Shown here in pieces: positions 1 through 10,674 of a stretch of DNA of 64,000 nucleotides. The stretch comes from Daphnia carinata. Taxonomy: Eukaryota > Arthropoda > Branchiopoda > Diplostraca > Daphniidae. The DNA lies in the NCBI RefSeq assembly GCF_022539665.2, contig NC_081331.1, positions 6,727,534 to 6,791,533 of the forward strand, written 5' to 3'. Position 1 is the stretch's first letter. Each line of letters opens with the position of its first letter. A model generated the notes under the pieces. The model saw only the letters and a list, made by a program, of their open reading frames with translations. It made no database searches and had not been told where the DNA came from. Position numbers and translations under genes: made by a program.

Positions 1-1753
1 CACATTCCAAGATGAAAGTTCTGAGAACCTCAGACAACGTTTCACCTACAATGAAGAGACAAATTAATAACCTATGGTCGAAATGGAAAGGATTTAGGCT
101 AGATATCGATTTCTCCCAAAGGCGGGCTTGCCCGTGACCTCAATCAAACTATCAGCGACTAGAAATCCAACGCAACCGTCGATCAGAAATGAAAGAAGGG
201 GAAGGATAACGAGGCTCGTTCTACGAAGTTAATTAATAAGAAGGTATACTAAGCAGGGGAACGATCAGACTAAAATCAGTGCAGATCCGGTTGCAGTTAT
301 CACTCACGCACGCTTACGAACTAATCACAGGATCTCAAGAGCATTCTAATTATTTCTTAGGCTTAAAAAAGGTCGAAAGCATTTGATCACGGACGCTTTA
401 TCGAGGAGATCGGGGGTATGCTTGCACGGCGTTATAGTTCCTCAACTGATTTAATTCAAGTAAACGCTCGACATGTTCAGTGCGAAACCTATTTCGTGCA
501 TCATGAAGCGAATGAATAAATCAACAAGACTAAAACAGTCGCAAACGTTATGTAATATGTATAGACGAGGCAACTATAGCGACCGTACAGCAAAGGTGGG
601 AAGCCTGTGCACGCTTATCGATCGACAGTTGTGTGATCGGGAATTCAACAACTGACGCACCAAAATCTACAACCGAGGCAGAGATGGGTCGTTATATGTT
701 ATCATCTATTCTATATCCGCTTTGATTTCACCATCGAAAAGACCAGGTTTATTTCGTCTTGCCTATTGTCGATACGAACTGGACAGATCAATCGTGCCTT
801 GAATTGAATTGCTGATTCCAGTTGTTCGTTCGTCGACGGACAACTGGGCAGAAAACATGTATCAGCGTTTGTTGGAGCGCACACAGCTGTTTCTCAAACG
901 AAGAGGGACTACACGGACTAGTTCTGTTTGCTTTTGCCCTATCCAGGCGATTGTTTGCTTTTGCTCCCGCCCTAAGTTGGCCACACGATGGCAACACACA
1001 CTGATTCATTTCTCAACCAATAATCCCGTTCTCGTTTTACAATTTTTTTCCCCCTTGGCCTTTTAATACCCTGTATAATGTTTCTCTTTGCTTTTCCAAG
1101 CGATCCTCAGCGCCGAGTCACGTAGGGAAAGGCCGATGACGTCAGAGAATTCAGGATTCACGCAACTAGGAAAGTGAGTCAAAAGCGGAATAAAAGGAAC
1201 GAAGACAGGAAGCGGGAGACGGGATGGATCGGGCGAAGAGATGATGAAAAGGGAGGGAGGAATGATAGGCGGAGACGAAGAGACGAGCTAGCTTATGAAA
1301 AACGCTTCTCGCGCCTCAATATTGATCGCGCGAGGAAGAAGTGCAATTGAGATAGAAGATACTCCCAATTTGAAAGGCCGAATCGTACATTTTTTCAGAA
1401 TTGGTTCTCGGTTACAACTATAGGCTTCTTGTATCATCTACGCATTGTGGTTTAAGTAAACAAACCACAAATTTCACCGCAAATGCAAAACCGAGACACA
1501 ATGAGAAGAAACATGAAAATCGGTCAACGAAACCAACACATAGACGATCACCCGCATTCAGCTTTCTCTTCACGTTAATCATTTTCGACAACCCAGACAT
1601 AGAAAACATCTGTTCATAATAAAATTAAACTACGCGAATAAACTTAAACAAAAAAGATTAAAATGCAGTACGGCTTCCACTGATATGATAGCTAAGCAGT
1701 TCAGAATAATAAATTCAAAAAGAAAAGAAAATATGAATAATTAATTCACTTAC
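1..1753 (-). other. Large intron of the PLC-beta gene (partial)
   Basis: On the minus strand the exon ending at 1754 is followed by a good donor (GTAAGTGAA, 1753-1745), so everything to the left edge is intron. At more than 1.75 kb it is much longer than the other introns of the gene, which are about 50-490 bases. No exon of the remaining PLC domains was recognised here. A perfect palindromic CRE-like octamer TGACGTCA lies near 1138. The stretch 1080-1350 is purine-rich and less AT-rich than its surroundings, so an internal promoter is possible but not shown. Confidence 0.6.
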
Positions 1754-4353
1754 AGGATGGCTCTCCAAAGCTTGATCCAGCATCATTTCCCCGAAGTATT
1801 CGCGGCAGTATTGTGCTATTTTCGCCTGCTGTTTGGGGTTGCAATGATTCTCAAAGGAAAGAATCACCGGGTATTCCGATGTCTTGAAAGCACTCTCGGC
1901 AATAGCTTCGATGACGTCCTGTTTGAAACATCAAAAACAAGGTATGCGATTAACGTATAAAATGCATTGTCAGCTTTTCTTTTGTTTAACTTGCACACAG
2001 TAATTGAGAGTGTGTCTGATATGGACTGTGACTTTTTTTCCGAAATTCTATTAAGTAATGAAATCGGATATTACTTTAGCCGGCACTTCGGGAACAAGGG
2101 TGTATCCGTGGTAGATGATGGGATCTTCGTTCTTGCCATTCCAGAAATCTAGTTCCACGCAGCGACATCCGCCCAGTAATGTTTGTCGGTAAATTTCTAC
2201 CGACGATTTTCCGGTGAACTGGTGTCCTGTTGGCACAACAGTTGTGGGTTTACATCTGCCATAAACTCAGCAAAAAATTATAATCAGGTCGTGTTACTTA
2301 CCAGTCAAGTACGTGTTGTGAGACGAGTTGACGAAATAGTGGCAAAGGGGCTGTTCCATGTCGTGACTGAGATCAAACTTGTCGGCCGACACGATCGAGT
2401 TATCCTCGCTCAAAAGGAAGCGCAAAAATCCTTCAGCACTTAACATTCCTATTGCAGTAATGAAGTTAAAAACGGGGCAGTTAGACGAAATGCGGTCTTT
2501 AGAAAGGTCGTTGACGGAAATACCTTTGGGTGTGTTTGGGGAATCAGGTTCATACTGGTGAAAAAGGTCTCTGGCCCGATCAGGATTGGCATACGGATAG
2601 AGGATCTCGTTGAGTCGGGGATCACGCTGGTAGCTGTTAAGAAACTCTACGAATTTTTCTACGGTGATGTGCGACTTTGTACCGAACCTATTAATGCAAC
2701 ATCTGTGTTCAAATTCCTAACGACAAGCTTTCAATCTTACAGCACTTACAATTCTTCGAATATTCGCTCAACTTCCTGTCTTCCTGTCAACTTCTTATAG
2801 AATCCGTAAAAATCGTCGAAACCAAATTGCGACAGGGAAATTGCATCATCCTACATTAAAAAAATAATAATAATAAATAATGCTTCTTTTAGTTACACAT
2901 TTTAATAAAATTTAAATAAGTAACGTTACTTTTCCACTAGCCAGCCCCGTAGATTCAATAAACGCCTTTTCAACTCGCCGTCGATCGTCTCTGTGTTGGG
3001 CAAAAGTTCGAACGATGCTGGCATAAAAAAAAGACAAGGAACGTAAACAATGAAAATATATGATGCTAGGAAAAGGCAGAGGAAAAAGTTAAAATTGTAC
3101 AAGGAAAACAAAATAAATAAAAAGAAAGAAAGATAAGAAAAAGAGAATGGTGCGCGCGTTGGCGAGTGTAAAGGTAAAAAAACAAAACAAAAACCAAATC
3201 GATTACTTTTTGACGGCAATTCTTCCTCCTTTATCGGCCTGAAGGGTAAGCCGGACGTGGGCTTTTCGCAGGAAATAGTGCACGGAGCCATTCAGAGCCA
3301 GTAGATTGTTGGCCATTTTCAATATATCATCAGTCCATTGCTAAGGGTAGGAAGAAATAAAGTTAACAAATAGCAAGGCGCTAGCCAAAAGCTTACAAAC
3401 GAAATTAGTAACTCAAATATTTATAATTTGCTTTTGCCATAGATTTATGGGCAGGGAAGATGGCTATGGTGCAAGAGTTATCATCCTAATTTACTACCAG
3501 TTGAGCTTAAACACATATTGCTACGGATAGTTATACTTTCGACTGTTTAAATGATGGAATAACGAGAGGGGTAACTAACCACAAGTATCTACATGTGGCA
3601 ATAAAAAAACAAATAAGTAAATACTTTCAAGAATCTCCTAACACCCGTCAATCTTGAATCAAGGAAAAACATCGTTGGTTTCATCAAACTATTTCATTGC
3701 TTATAGATGGCGATTTACGGCAGTTCCGAACAATCAAATTATCCTACTATTATTCAGTTTGAGAACAAGCAACAAACAAGGAATAACCACACAAATTCCC
3801 CATGATATAGGTAGTTGTTTTGCATACCTTGGCAGTCTCTTTCTTTGAGGTGCAGAAGTTGTAGAAAGAAACATTGACAAAATCAGGCCCATATGCTACT
3901 GTTAGTGTTTTATCTTCCAGGGAGTCCTGACTTGCTCCCATAGTGACCTGATCACGCATTTTGGAATCTTTGGGGACCTTGGCATAATGCCCAGTTCTTG
4001 TGTCCCGGATTGTGCACATGTCCAAGATTTGAGTCTCCTATATTTGCGAAAAAGATACAATTCAACCCCAAGACATAAGCAATATTCACTAAAAAAAAAC
4101 TACAAAATTACTGTAACCTCATTCTGATCAGTCCAGTAAAGAAAGTATCCATTTGGATCTACTCTCAATGTTACGGCTGTGACTAATGACGAATCCTACA
4201 AATATAGACGACAATCAGCTTCTGGCACCACATAGAACTGAAAATGCAATATACCTCATCCCACTTGATAAACTTTTCACCAGCAATCATGGAAGGAGGA
4301 ACAGAAACATGTTTCAGCTGAAGCACATGAACACCTGGCTTGGAATCAGCCAT
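1754..4353 (-). CDS. Plc21C: Phosphoinositide phospholipase C-beta, N-terminal 451 residues (gene continues beyond left edge)
   Basis: Hydrolyses PIP2 to IP3 and diacylglycerol at the plasma membrane downstream of Gq-type G proteins. Ten exons on the minus strand fit without a frame break: 4353-4255, 4195-4118, 4037-3828, 3340-3207, 3017-2930, 2850-2750, 2702-2524, 2448-2302, 2226-2075, 1918-1754. The protein starts [18 protein letters not shown], closely resembling PLC-beta1-class N-termini rather than norpA/PLC-beta4. Residues about 1-150 form the PH-like domain, 150-310 the EF-hand region, and from about 325 the catalytic X box. Catalytic positions of the family are all present: His340 and Asn341 ([10 protein letters not shown]), Glu370 and Asp372 (VELDFW), His385 (IIYHGYTL) and Glu419 (LSFENHC). 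The Y box, C2 and C-terminal coiled coil must lie outside the window. The symbol follows the Drosophila orthologue by similarity only. Confidence 0.93.
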
Positions 4354-5152
4354 TGTCCCTAGATCTTGGATTGCACTTAACAGACCAAGTTCACTGGAGC
4401 CGCCAAAATGTGTACTGCTTTTAGAAAATCATGTTGTTGTACGCTATCGCACCAATCTGAAAATCTAGGCTGAGATCACATCAAACTATTTGTGACTATG
4501 TGCACTGCACACAAAAATAACAAAATTGGGCAATCGTGTAATCTATTAAATGGAACTAGACACTATTTGCTGGCCATGCCCAGCGAAATAACGGAGCTCA
4601 ACATGTCACAACTACTCTGCCCGTCTAACTGGACGGAGAATCGGCAGTATTATCAGTCAGCCAAACCTAGGTATCCTTGATACTATCAGGCCGAACAACT
4701 TTGCTCTTTGCAGGCGAGGACGGTGGGAATGATTTGCTGCCTTTTTTCCAGGCGAAAAATTTCGAGAGAGCCAATGACAGCTATTTGTGACAGTCAACGA
4801 ACCCAGTACCACGTAGCGGTAAGAAAAATAATTGCTAGTAGGTCAGGTTTAGTCGGATTGTATTTCTAAGTTTTTCTGACTAGTCGTCAATATTTTTTAC
4901 AAGAACAAGATGGCATGCCTCTGTATACAAACCAAAAATAACGTTTTAAGGTTATTCTTTACTGTCTAACAACATTACTTGCAAGGTTCATGATTCGCTA
5001 TTCTCTTTGTTCCTTTCGGCGGTTAACGTTTGTTCAATTTGTAATGGCCAGAGATGAACAGAAATGACAGCTATTAGGAAAAGTGCGTTTTATTTCACCA
5101 ACAACGCTGATTTTTTTTTTACCATTCTCTTTTAGTTAGGGGTCTATCTTTA
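4354..5152. other. Intergenic, PLC-beta promoter and 5' UTR side
   Basis: Sequence upstream of the PLC-beta start. No ORF with coding character was found on either strand. The PLC-beta transcription start cannot be placed because no TATA box or clear initiator stands out. Confidence 0.4.
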
Positions 5153-5540
5153 TTACCGGGAAACCGGCATGTTACCGTAAGGTACTGGCACGACACACAT
5201 AGAGGTTTCTTTCGCGCCAGTACCTTCCGGTGGTAAGTCCAGCCTCAGGTAATCGTCCCCGAGCACTTGGGATTGCTTGCGATTTTTCCACGATTGAGAT
5301 TGAAGTCTATCCTTTTTTACATGAAAATGCCAGATCCAGACACAAGATGGTAGCGTCCTCCGATTCAAATTTATTTCCCCAGCAGTCTCTTACATCTCAG
5401 TGTGGTGTCTCTTTGACAGTTCTATCTAAATAACGAGTCATTGGTAATCGATATGTAAAACGGGGTTTGGGTTTCAAATTTTCAAATCTTCGTCGTAATC
5501 TTCCATTCAAACCAAAGTTGTGTTGTATACCATGTTAATT
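5153..5540 (-). other. Possible fragments of an unidentified minus-strand gene
   Basis: Two adjacent minus-strand open stretches look more coding-like than their surroundings but are not joined by a convincing splice. One covers roughly 5535-5397; it is basic, contains RLPMTRYLDR, and ends in TGA at 5397. The other covers roughly 5320-5153, contains GDDYLRLDLPPEG, and ends in TAA at 5153. A minus-strand AATAAA lies about 60 bases beyond that stop (5094-5089). A strong donor-like GAT|GTAAGAG near 5392 is not in frame with either stretch. No family was recognised. This could be a small gene with a missed exon, a pseudogene, or chance. Confidence 0.25.
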
Positions 5541-6038
5541 TTTACTTGCTCCTGAACTATATGCGCCGGTATTCATTTATTTAATGTATTTTTCCTATAT
5601 TAAATATACAGATTCTCGGTATTTTATGTCTCCAAAATAAGTTTTCAAATTTGCCTGTATCGTTTCTTTCAGATGCCTTTATTTTGATACACTACACGAA
5701 TTGTCTTTTTGGTCGTCTGCTCTAGTTATAAGCTGTCATTTAAATTGTTGTCTGTCGTCCTTACTGTGTCCCAGAACCTAAAGGCATTTGCAGAAGGCAT
5801 GTGTGATGTTAAAAAAGTGACTGGTGGATAAACAACAACCAAACCGCTTTCGCTTTATTAGTTACCCATCTGCCATTGAATGCTACCAAGTATTACCTAT
5901 TATTTCAACCTAAAGTTAGTTTGCACAAGTGCTTACAGGGCACTCGGTCGAAGAAAATTTACGTTTTATTGCCATTGTCGTGTTGTGCTAAAACGCTTAC
6001 TCGGTACCCACGTGCACATAAAAAGCTAAAAACACAAA
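5541..6038. other. Intergenic, EOGT upstream region
   Basis: AT-rich sequence ahead of the EOGT start codon. No gene, tRNA or clear core promoter motif was seen. Confidence 0.4.
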
Positions 6039-7944
6039 ATGTTCATGGAAACAAAAATCTCTGTTTTCGTAAGCTTACTCATTAGCTTACTTATTAGTGT
6101 GTTAATTCTTAAAGAAGTAGTTTGTGAGTGGTCGCCAGAAACAATTGACTTACCCCATTCCCATCTCACACGATTCCTTAATGTGTTAACAGATGAAGCA
6201 CAAAAGTGCCACAACAGTAATAGTTGCATTTATAAAAATGTACTAGACACAGGTTTATGCTGGGGATACGAAACAAATTGTCCCCAGCATTTAGGCTATT
6301 CAAATGCACATTGCCCAGGAGACCATAAAGGGTGGGTTAGTTCAAAACACCAACAGTTGCAGACATTTATCAACCAAGCAGATTTTGGATTTGTTAAACA
6401 ACAAATCTTATCGAAAACAACAATGTGTGAGCCTACAGCTGATGTAAGTCTTCTGGTACTACTTTAATTACATATATCTCATTCTGTTTTTAATTTAGGG
6501 GGAATCTCTTTTGGAGTGTTCCAACTACCTCCAATTCTGTAGGGGTAAATACTTGTATCTCGATTTTCGGGATTTGCCCGCAAGGAAAGAATCATTTAGG
6601 TATAAGATGGACGTACTCAAGAAAGGACAGATTGGAGGAAAATGCAAGTTGGATAAATTTCACCTACACTCTGAAGCCACACATCAAAGTCCATTGCAAT
6701 CTTGGGCTCCAGAGATCCAACATTTTGAAGAACTTTCAGATATGGTAAACGAAGAGTCACAAATCTGTGACGTCTTCATAGATAAACCAACTTTCATTAT
6801 GAAAATTGACGCAGCTGTAAACATGTATCATCACTTTTGTGATTTCTTCAATTTGTACACTTCGCTGCACGTGAATGGAACGAATAAGCGAATGTTTTCA
6901 CGAGATGTCAACATTCTTATATGGGAAACGTACAGTTATCACTCAAATTTCGGTATTACGTGGTCGGCCTTTACAAAAAATCCTCTATGGAATCTCAGAA
7001 CATTTCAAGGAAAACGCGTTTGTTTTCGTGAAGTAATTTTCCCTCTTTTACCACGGATGATCTTTGGACTTTATTACAACACTCCAGTCGTCTGGGGCTG
7101 TCAAGAATCAGGATTATTTCATGCATTTTCAAAGTTGAATTTAGATTTTTGTGCCTTTTTTTTAATAATCTAAAGAGTTTCCGTTGTCTTTGTTACTAGA
7201 TTCATTCTGCATCGTTTGAAAATTCCTCAACGGACCGCCATTGATCAGGTTACAAAACCTACAATCAAAATCTTACTACTCTCACGAAATACCCAGTATA
7301 GAAGAATTCTCAACGAGCAAGCGCTCCTCGATGCTCTAAGATCGAGTCCCCGGCAATACTCCGTTAAAAGAGTATGTTTAATATATTTAAGAACTTTAAG
7401 CAAGGTCTATTATATGAGAATCGTTTTGTTTCGTTACAATTTTTTTCAATCTTAGGTTGAATTTACTCATGAAACCGATTTTCGCCATCAGTTGCGAGTA
7501 ATCCAGGAGACAGATATCTTTATTGGAATGCATGGGGCTGGCCTCACCCATTTATTGTTTCTCCCCGATTGGGCCGCAGTGTTTGAGTTGTAAGACAAAA
7601 AGATATTAAGTAAAAAGTTGACCCTTAAGGCAATGAATTTTCTCTGCGGTAGGTACAACTGCGGAGACGAGCACTGTTACGCTGATCTCGCTCGTCTTCG
7701 TGGTGTTCACTACCAGACATGGACGGACCCCACAAAACTAAAGCCGCAAGACGAAGGCCATCATCCATCCGACGGTGGACCTCATGCTAAATTCACAAAT
7801 TATTCCTTTGATACGGAAGAATTTATTCGCATAGTGGATTTAGCCGCAGATCACGTTGCTAACCATCCTGCGTATCGTCATATGCTTAGTCATATACGCG
7901 AATCAACTACCGGTTCTCAACATCTCAGATCAGACGAGCTTTGA
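6039..7944 (+). CDS. Eogt: EGF-domain-specific O-linked GlcNAc transferase (GT61 family)
   Basis: Transfers GlcNAc from UDP-GlcNAc to Ser/Thr of folded extracellular EGF repeats in the ER lumen. Five exons join in frame: 6039-6443, 6499-7133, 7200-7371, 7456-7589, 7653-7944, giving 545 residues (the vertebrate protein is about 527). Residues about 7-28 form a hydrophobic signal segment. GT61 hallmarks near the C-terminus include [17 protein letters not shown] and [17 protein letters not shown]. The last four residues are SDEL, a KDEL-type ER retrieval signal, which agrees with the known ER location. A second in-frame Met three codons downstream is an alternative start. AATAAA at 8178-8183 is a candidate polyadenylation signal. 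The next gene, DNAJB11, follows on the same strand and also encodes an ER-lumen protein. Confidence 0.95.
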
Positions 7945-8635
7945 CGAAATAATCTTTTGTGGAAAAGTTTCTAATCTTAAAGAAATTCTTCTTTGAATAG
8001 TGATGACGGTTGTATTAACTTGTGATAACGAACTTTTAAGAACAAGCTGCAGTTAAGTCAATAATAGCAATGCTTCAAGCTTTCTTTAGCGATGAAAAGC
8101 AAATTGTGTAAGCTGTCCAAATATTTCTGCAACAGCGTCGTTTCGAAAGAAATGTAAAGAATAACAGTAAGGGCCAAAATAAATCCCTATTCGTTTCGGT
8201 GCCCTATTTAAAAATTTAAAAAATATTAAGTGAATGCTGCCAAAAATAAAATTCCTGTTTTGTTGGCCACTAGAGGCGCTACCTCCAAAATGTACCCAAG
8301 GAATAATAAAGGGCCGTACCCTTACAGCAAAGTATACAGGGAATGAAGCAAATATAGGTATTGGTGGCGCAAAGTTAAGGCAGTCAAACAACCCGTGTTC
8401 CCACATCAGCTTGAAACGTCAGCAATTCAATCCAACCAATCCGATTGATACACACGTTACTGTTAAAAGTTAAGGCAGACGTCTCTAACATTTCGGCGCG
8501 TTGCATATACTGTTAGCAAGTGTCAATACTTGCTTTTGTTAATAGTTGTTGGAGTTGGAGTGAATATTTATCATATTCTAGGCGGACACTGCTCCTGATT
8601 CACTTAAGCCAGAAACTCATATTTGATCAGACATT
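7945..8635 (+). other. EOGT 3' UTR and DNAJB11 upstream region
   Basis: Contains the probable EOGT polyadenylation signal (8178-8183) and, in its last 150 bases, the 5' UTR of the following gene. No ORF here looks like a gene. Confidence 0.5.
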
Positions 8636-10014
8636 ATGGAATTGAAAGTGTTATTTATTTTTTGTCTTGGACTCGGTACTGTTTTAGCTGGGTAAGTAGC
8701 AATGCCGTTTGCTTTACAAGTAACCGGCGTAAACTTTGAAAAATCGTGATTTACAGTTTGCGTGACATTTTTTTTTACTGAATAGACGAGATTTTTATAA
8801 AATCTTAGGAATTCAAAAATCAGCCTCCACCAACCAAATCAAAAAAGCATACAGAAAGTTGGCTAAAGAACTTCATCCAGACAGAAACAAGGAGGACCCT
8901 GAAAAAGCCAGTGCTCAGTTTCAAGATTTAGGTGCTGCATATGAGACATTATCAGATCCTGAAAAGAGGGAACTTTATGATCGGTGTGGTGAAGAATGTG
9001 TGTCAAAGGAGGGTGCTGGTGGAGGAGGAATGGACCCATTTGCCAGCTTCTTTGGAGATTTTGGTTTTGGGTTTGGTGGTAATGGTAACCAAGGGCAAAG
9101 GGAAGTAGCCAAAGGAGCAGACATTGTTATGGATCTTTTTGTCACACTTGAAGAACTTTATTCTGGGAACTTTGTTGAGGTAATATTTGTTAAGAAGTTA
9201 ATTATAAATACTTTTATCATCATGATTCATTTCAAATATAGATAACACACAACAAACCTGTTCTAAAACCAGCCAAAGGTACACGCAAGTGCAACTGTAG
9301 GCAGGAGATGGTGACACGTCAATTGGGGCCTGGAAGGTTCCAAATGACTCAACAAGCTGTCTGTGATGAGTGCCCCAATGTGAAGTACTAAAAGTTGCTT
9401 AAATACTGAGCGTTATGGTCGTAAAGCATAACTGTTTGTTTTAATTAGGCTTGTCAACGAAGAAAGAGTTCTTGAAGTGGAAATCGAACAGGGAATGACG
9501 GATGGCTCAGAGCAGAGATTCACAGCTGAAGGCGAACCACACACGGACGGAGAACCCGGTGACCTTCGCCTGCGAATCCAGACCTCTCCACATTCCGTTT
9601 TTGAACGACGTGGCGATGACCTGTATACAAACGTAACGATCTCTTTAGCTGATGCCCTAGCCGGTGAGCATTTTCACTAGTTGTTCTGCAACAAAATCAC
9701 AAACAATAATAATTAATATTATTTATTTTTCGTTCGCCTTCGTGTTCGTAGGATTTGAATTAGATATTGAACACCTTGATGGCCATAAAGTACATATCGT
9801 CCGCGACAAAGTGACCTGGCCTGGAGCACGTATTCGCAAGAAGGGTGAGGGAATGCCCAATTACGAAAACAACAATCTTTTCGGCATGCTCTACGTGACA
9901 TTTGACGTTCAGTTCCCTAAAGAAGAACTCTCCACAGAAGTTAAAGAAAAGCTTCGACAGCTACTGTCTCAAGATTCGATCAACAAAGTGTACAACGGTT
10001 TAAGAGGGTTTTAA
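8636..10014 (+). CDS. DNAJB11: DnaJ homologue subfamily B member 11 (ER co-chaperone ERdj3; Drosophila shriveled)
   Basis: Soluble ER-lumen Hsp40 that delivers unfolded secretory proteins to the Hsp70 BiP. Exons 8636-8691, 8786-9179, 9242-9384, 9449-9663 and 9752-10014 join in phase to 356 residues (human 358). Residues 1-18 are a signal peptide. The J domain follows from residue 20, with the HPD tripeptide at 49-51 (KELHPDRNK). Next come a Gly/Phe-rich stretch ([20 protein letters not shown]), the substrate-binding domain with its cysteine insert (CNCRQ and CDEC) and a C-terminal beta domain. The end LRGF has no KDEL, as is usual for this protein. AATAAA lies at 10225-10230. Confidence 0.96.
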
Positions 10015-10594
10015 AGTTCTTCTATGCTTTTCGTGCATGTAAATTTTTAAGAAGTAATTTTTTTTTTATTGAAAACATGGTTATGTCCTGCGATCGAGTA
10101 TTTATATTCATTCCATGGTATTACTATTGATAGACGCAAGGCTTGACGTGGCATTTCTGAAGTTTAAGAAGCCAATATTCTGCCCTCTTCTGAAAGAAAA
10201 ACTAGAACAAAACACCTTGAGTGCAATAAATTTTAGGGATTTTCATTGAATTTAGGCGATATATTTCGTAGCATTCCGCCAACTGTTAATTATTTGGTCG
10301 CCCAGAAGTACTCATTTTTTTCCCTGCGATTTTTCTGATAACGGATATGTGTCTGGATAAGCCACTTATAGCGTAACTCTTCGGAACTCTCGGACTTTTC
10401 TTACTTGAGAATTCAACCAGGTATCGTTAAGAGGTTGAACATCGTCAATTGGAAAAAATAATTCCATCGTTTTTTTTTAATGTTAGGAATGAAGTAAATG
10501 GTGCTCTTGTTTCAGGCGCTTATATACCCCCATCTAAGGCCATAACGCCCATTTGAAAATCAACTATTAAAAGGTAAATGATACAAAGAATTTA
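10015..10594. other. DNAJB11 3' UTR and intergenic spacer
   Basis: Holds the probable DNAJB11 polyadenylation signal AATAAA at 10225-10230. Nothing else was recognised before the tRNA. Confidence 0.5.
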
Positions 10595-10674
10595 TGGCAG
10601 CGGTGGGATTCGAACCCACGCCCGTTAAGACTGGTGCCTAAAACCAGCGCCTTAGACCACTCGGCCACGCTACC
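10595..10674 (-). tRNA. tRNA-Leu (anticodon UAG)
   Basis: Read on the minus strand, this 80-base segment folds as a tRNA. The acceptor stem GGTAGCG pairs with CGCTGCC, followed by discriminator A. The D arm contains GTGGCCGAGTGG. The anticodon stem-loop CTGGTTTTAGGCACCAG has a perfect five-base-pair stem and a TTTAGGC loop with anticodon TAG. There is an extra arm of leucine type, and the T arm contains GGTTCGAATCC (A and B box promoter elements intact). No CCA is encoded and there is no intron. It is isolated between DNAJB11 and the long spacer before the RGS gene. Confidence 0.96.

Noticed and set aside
1757-2800. Plus-strand open frames across the PLC-beta exons
   Set aside because: They are complements of the exons; the minus strand carries the conserved PLC catalytic residues.
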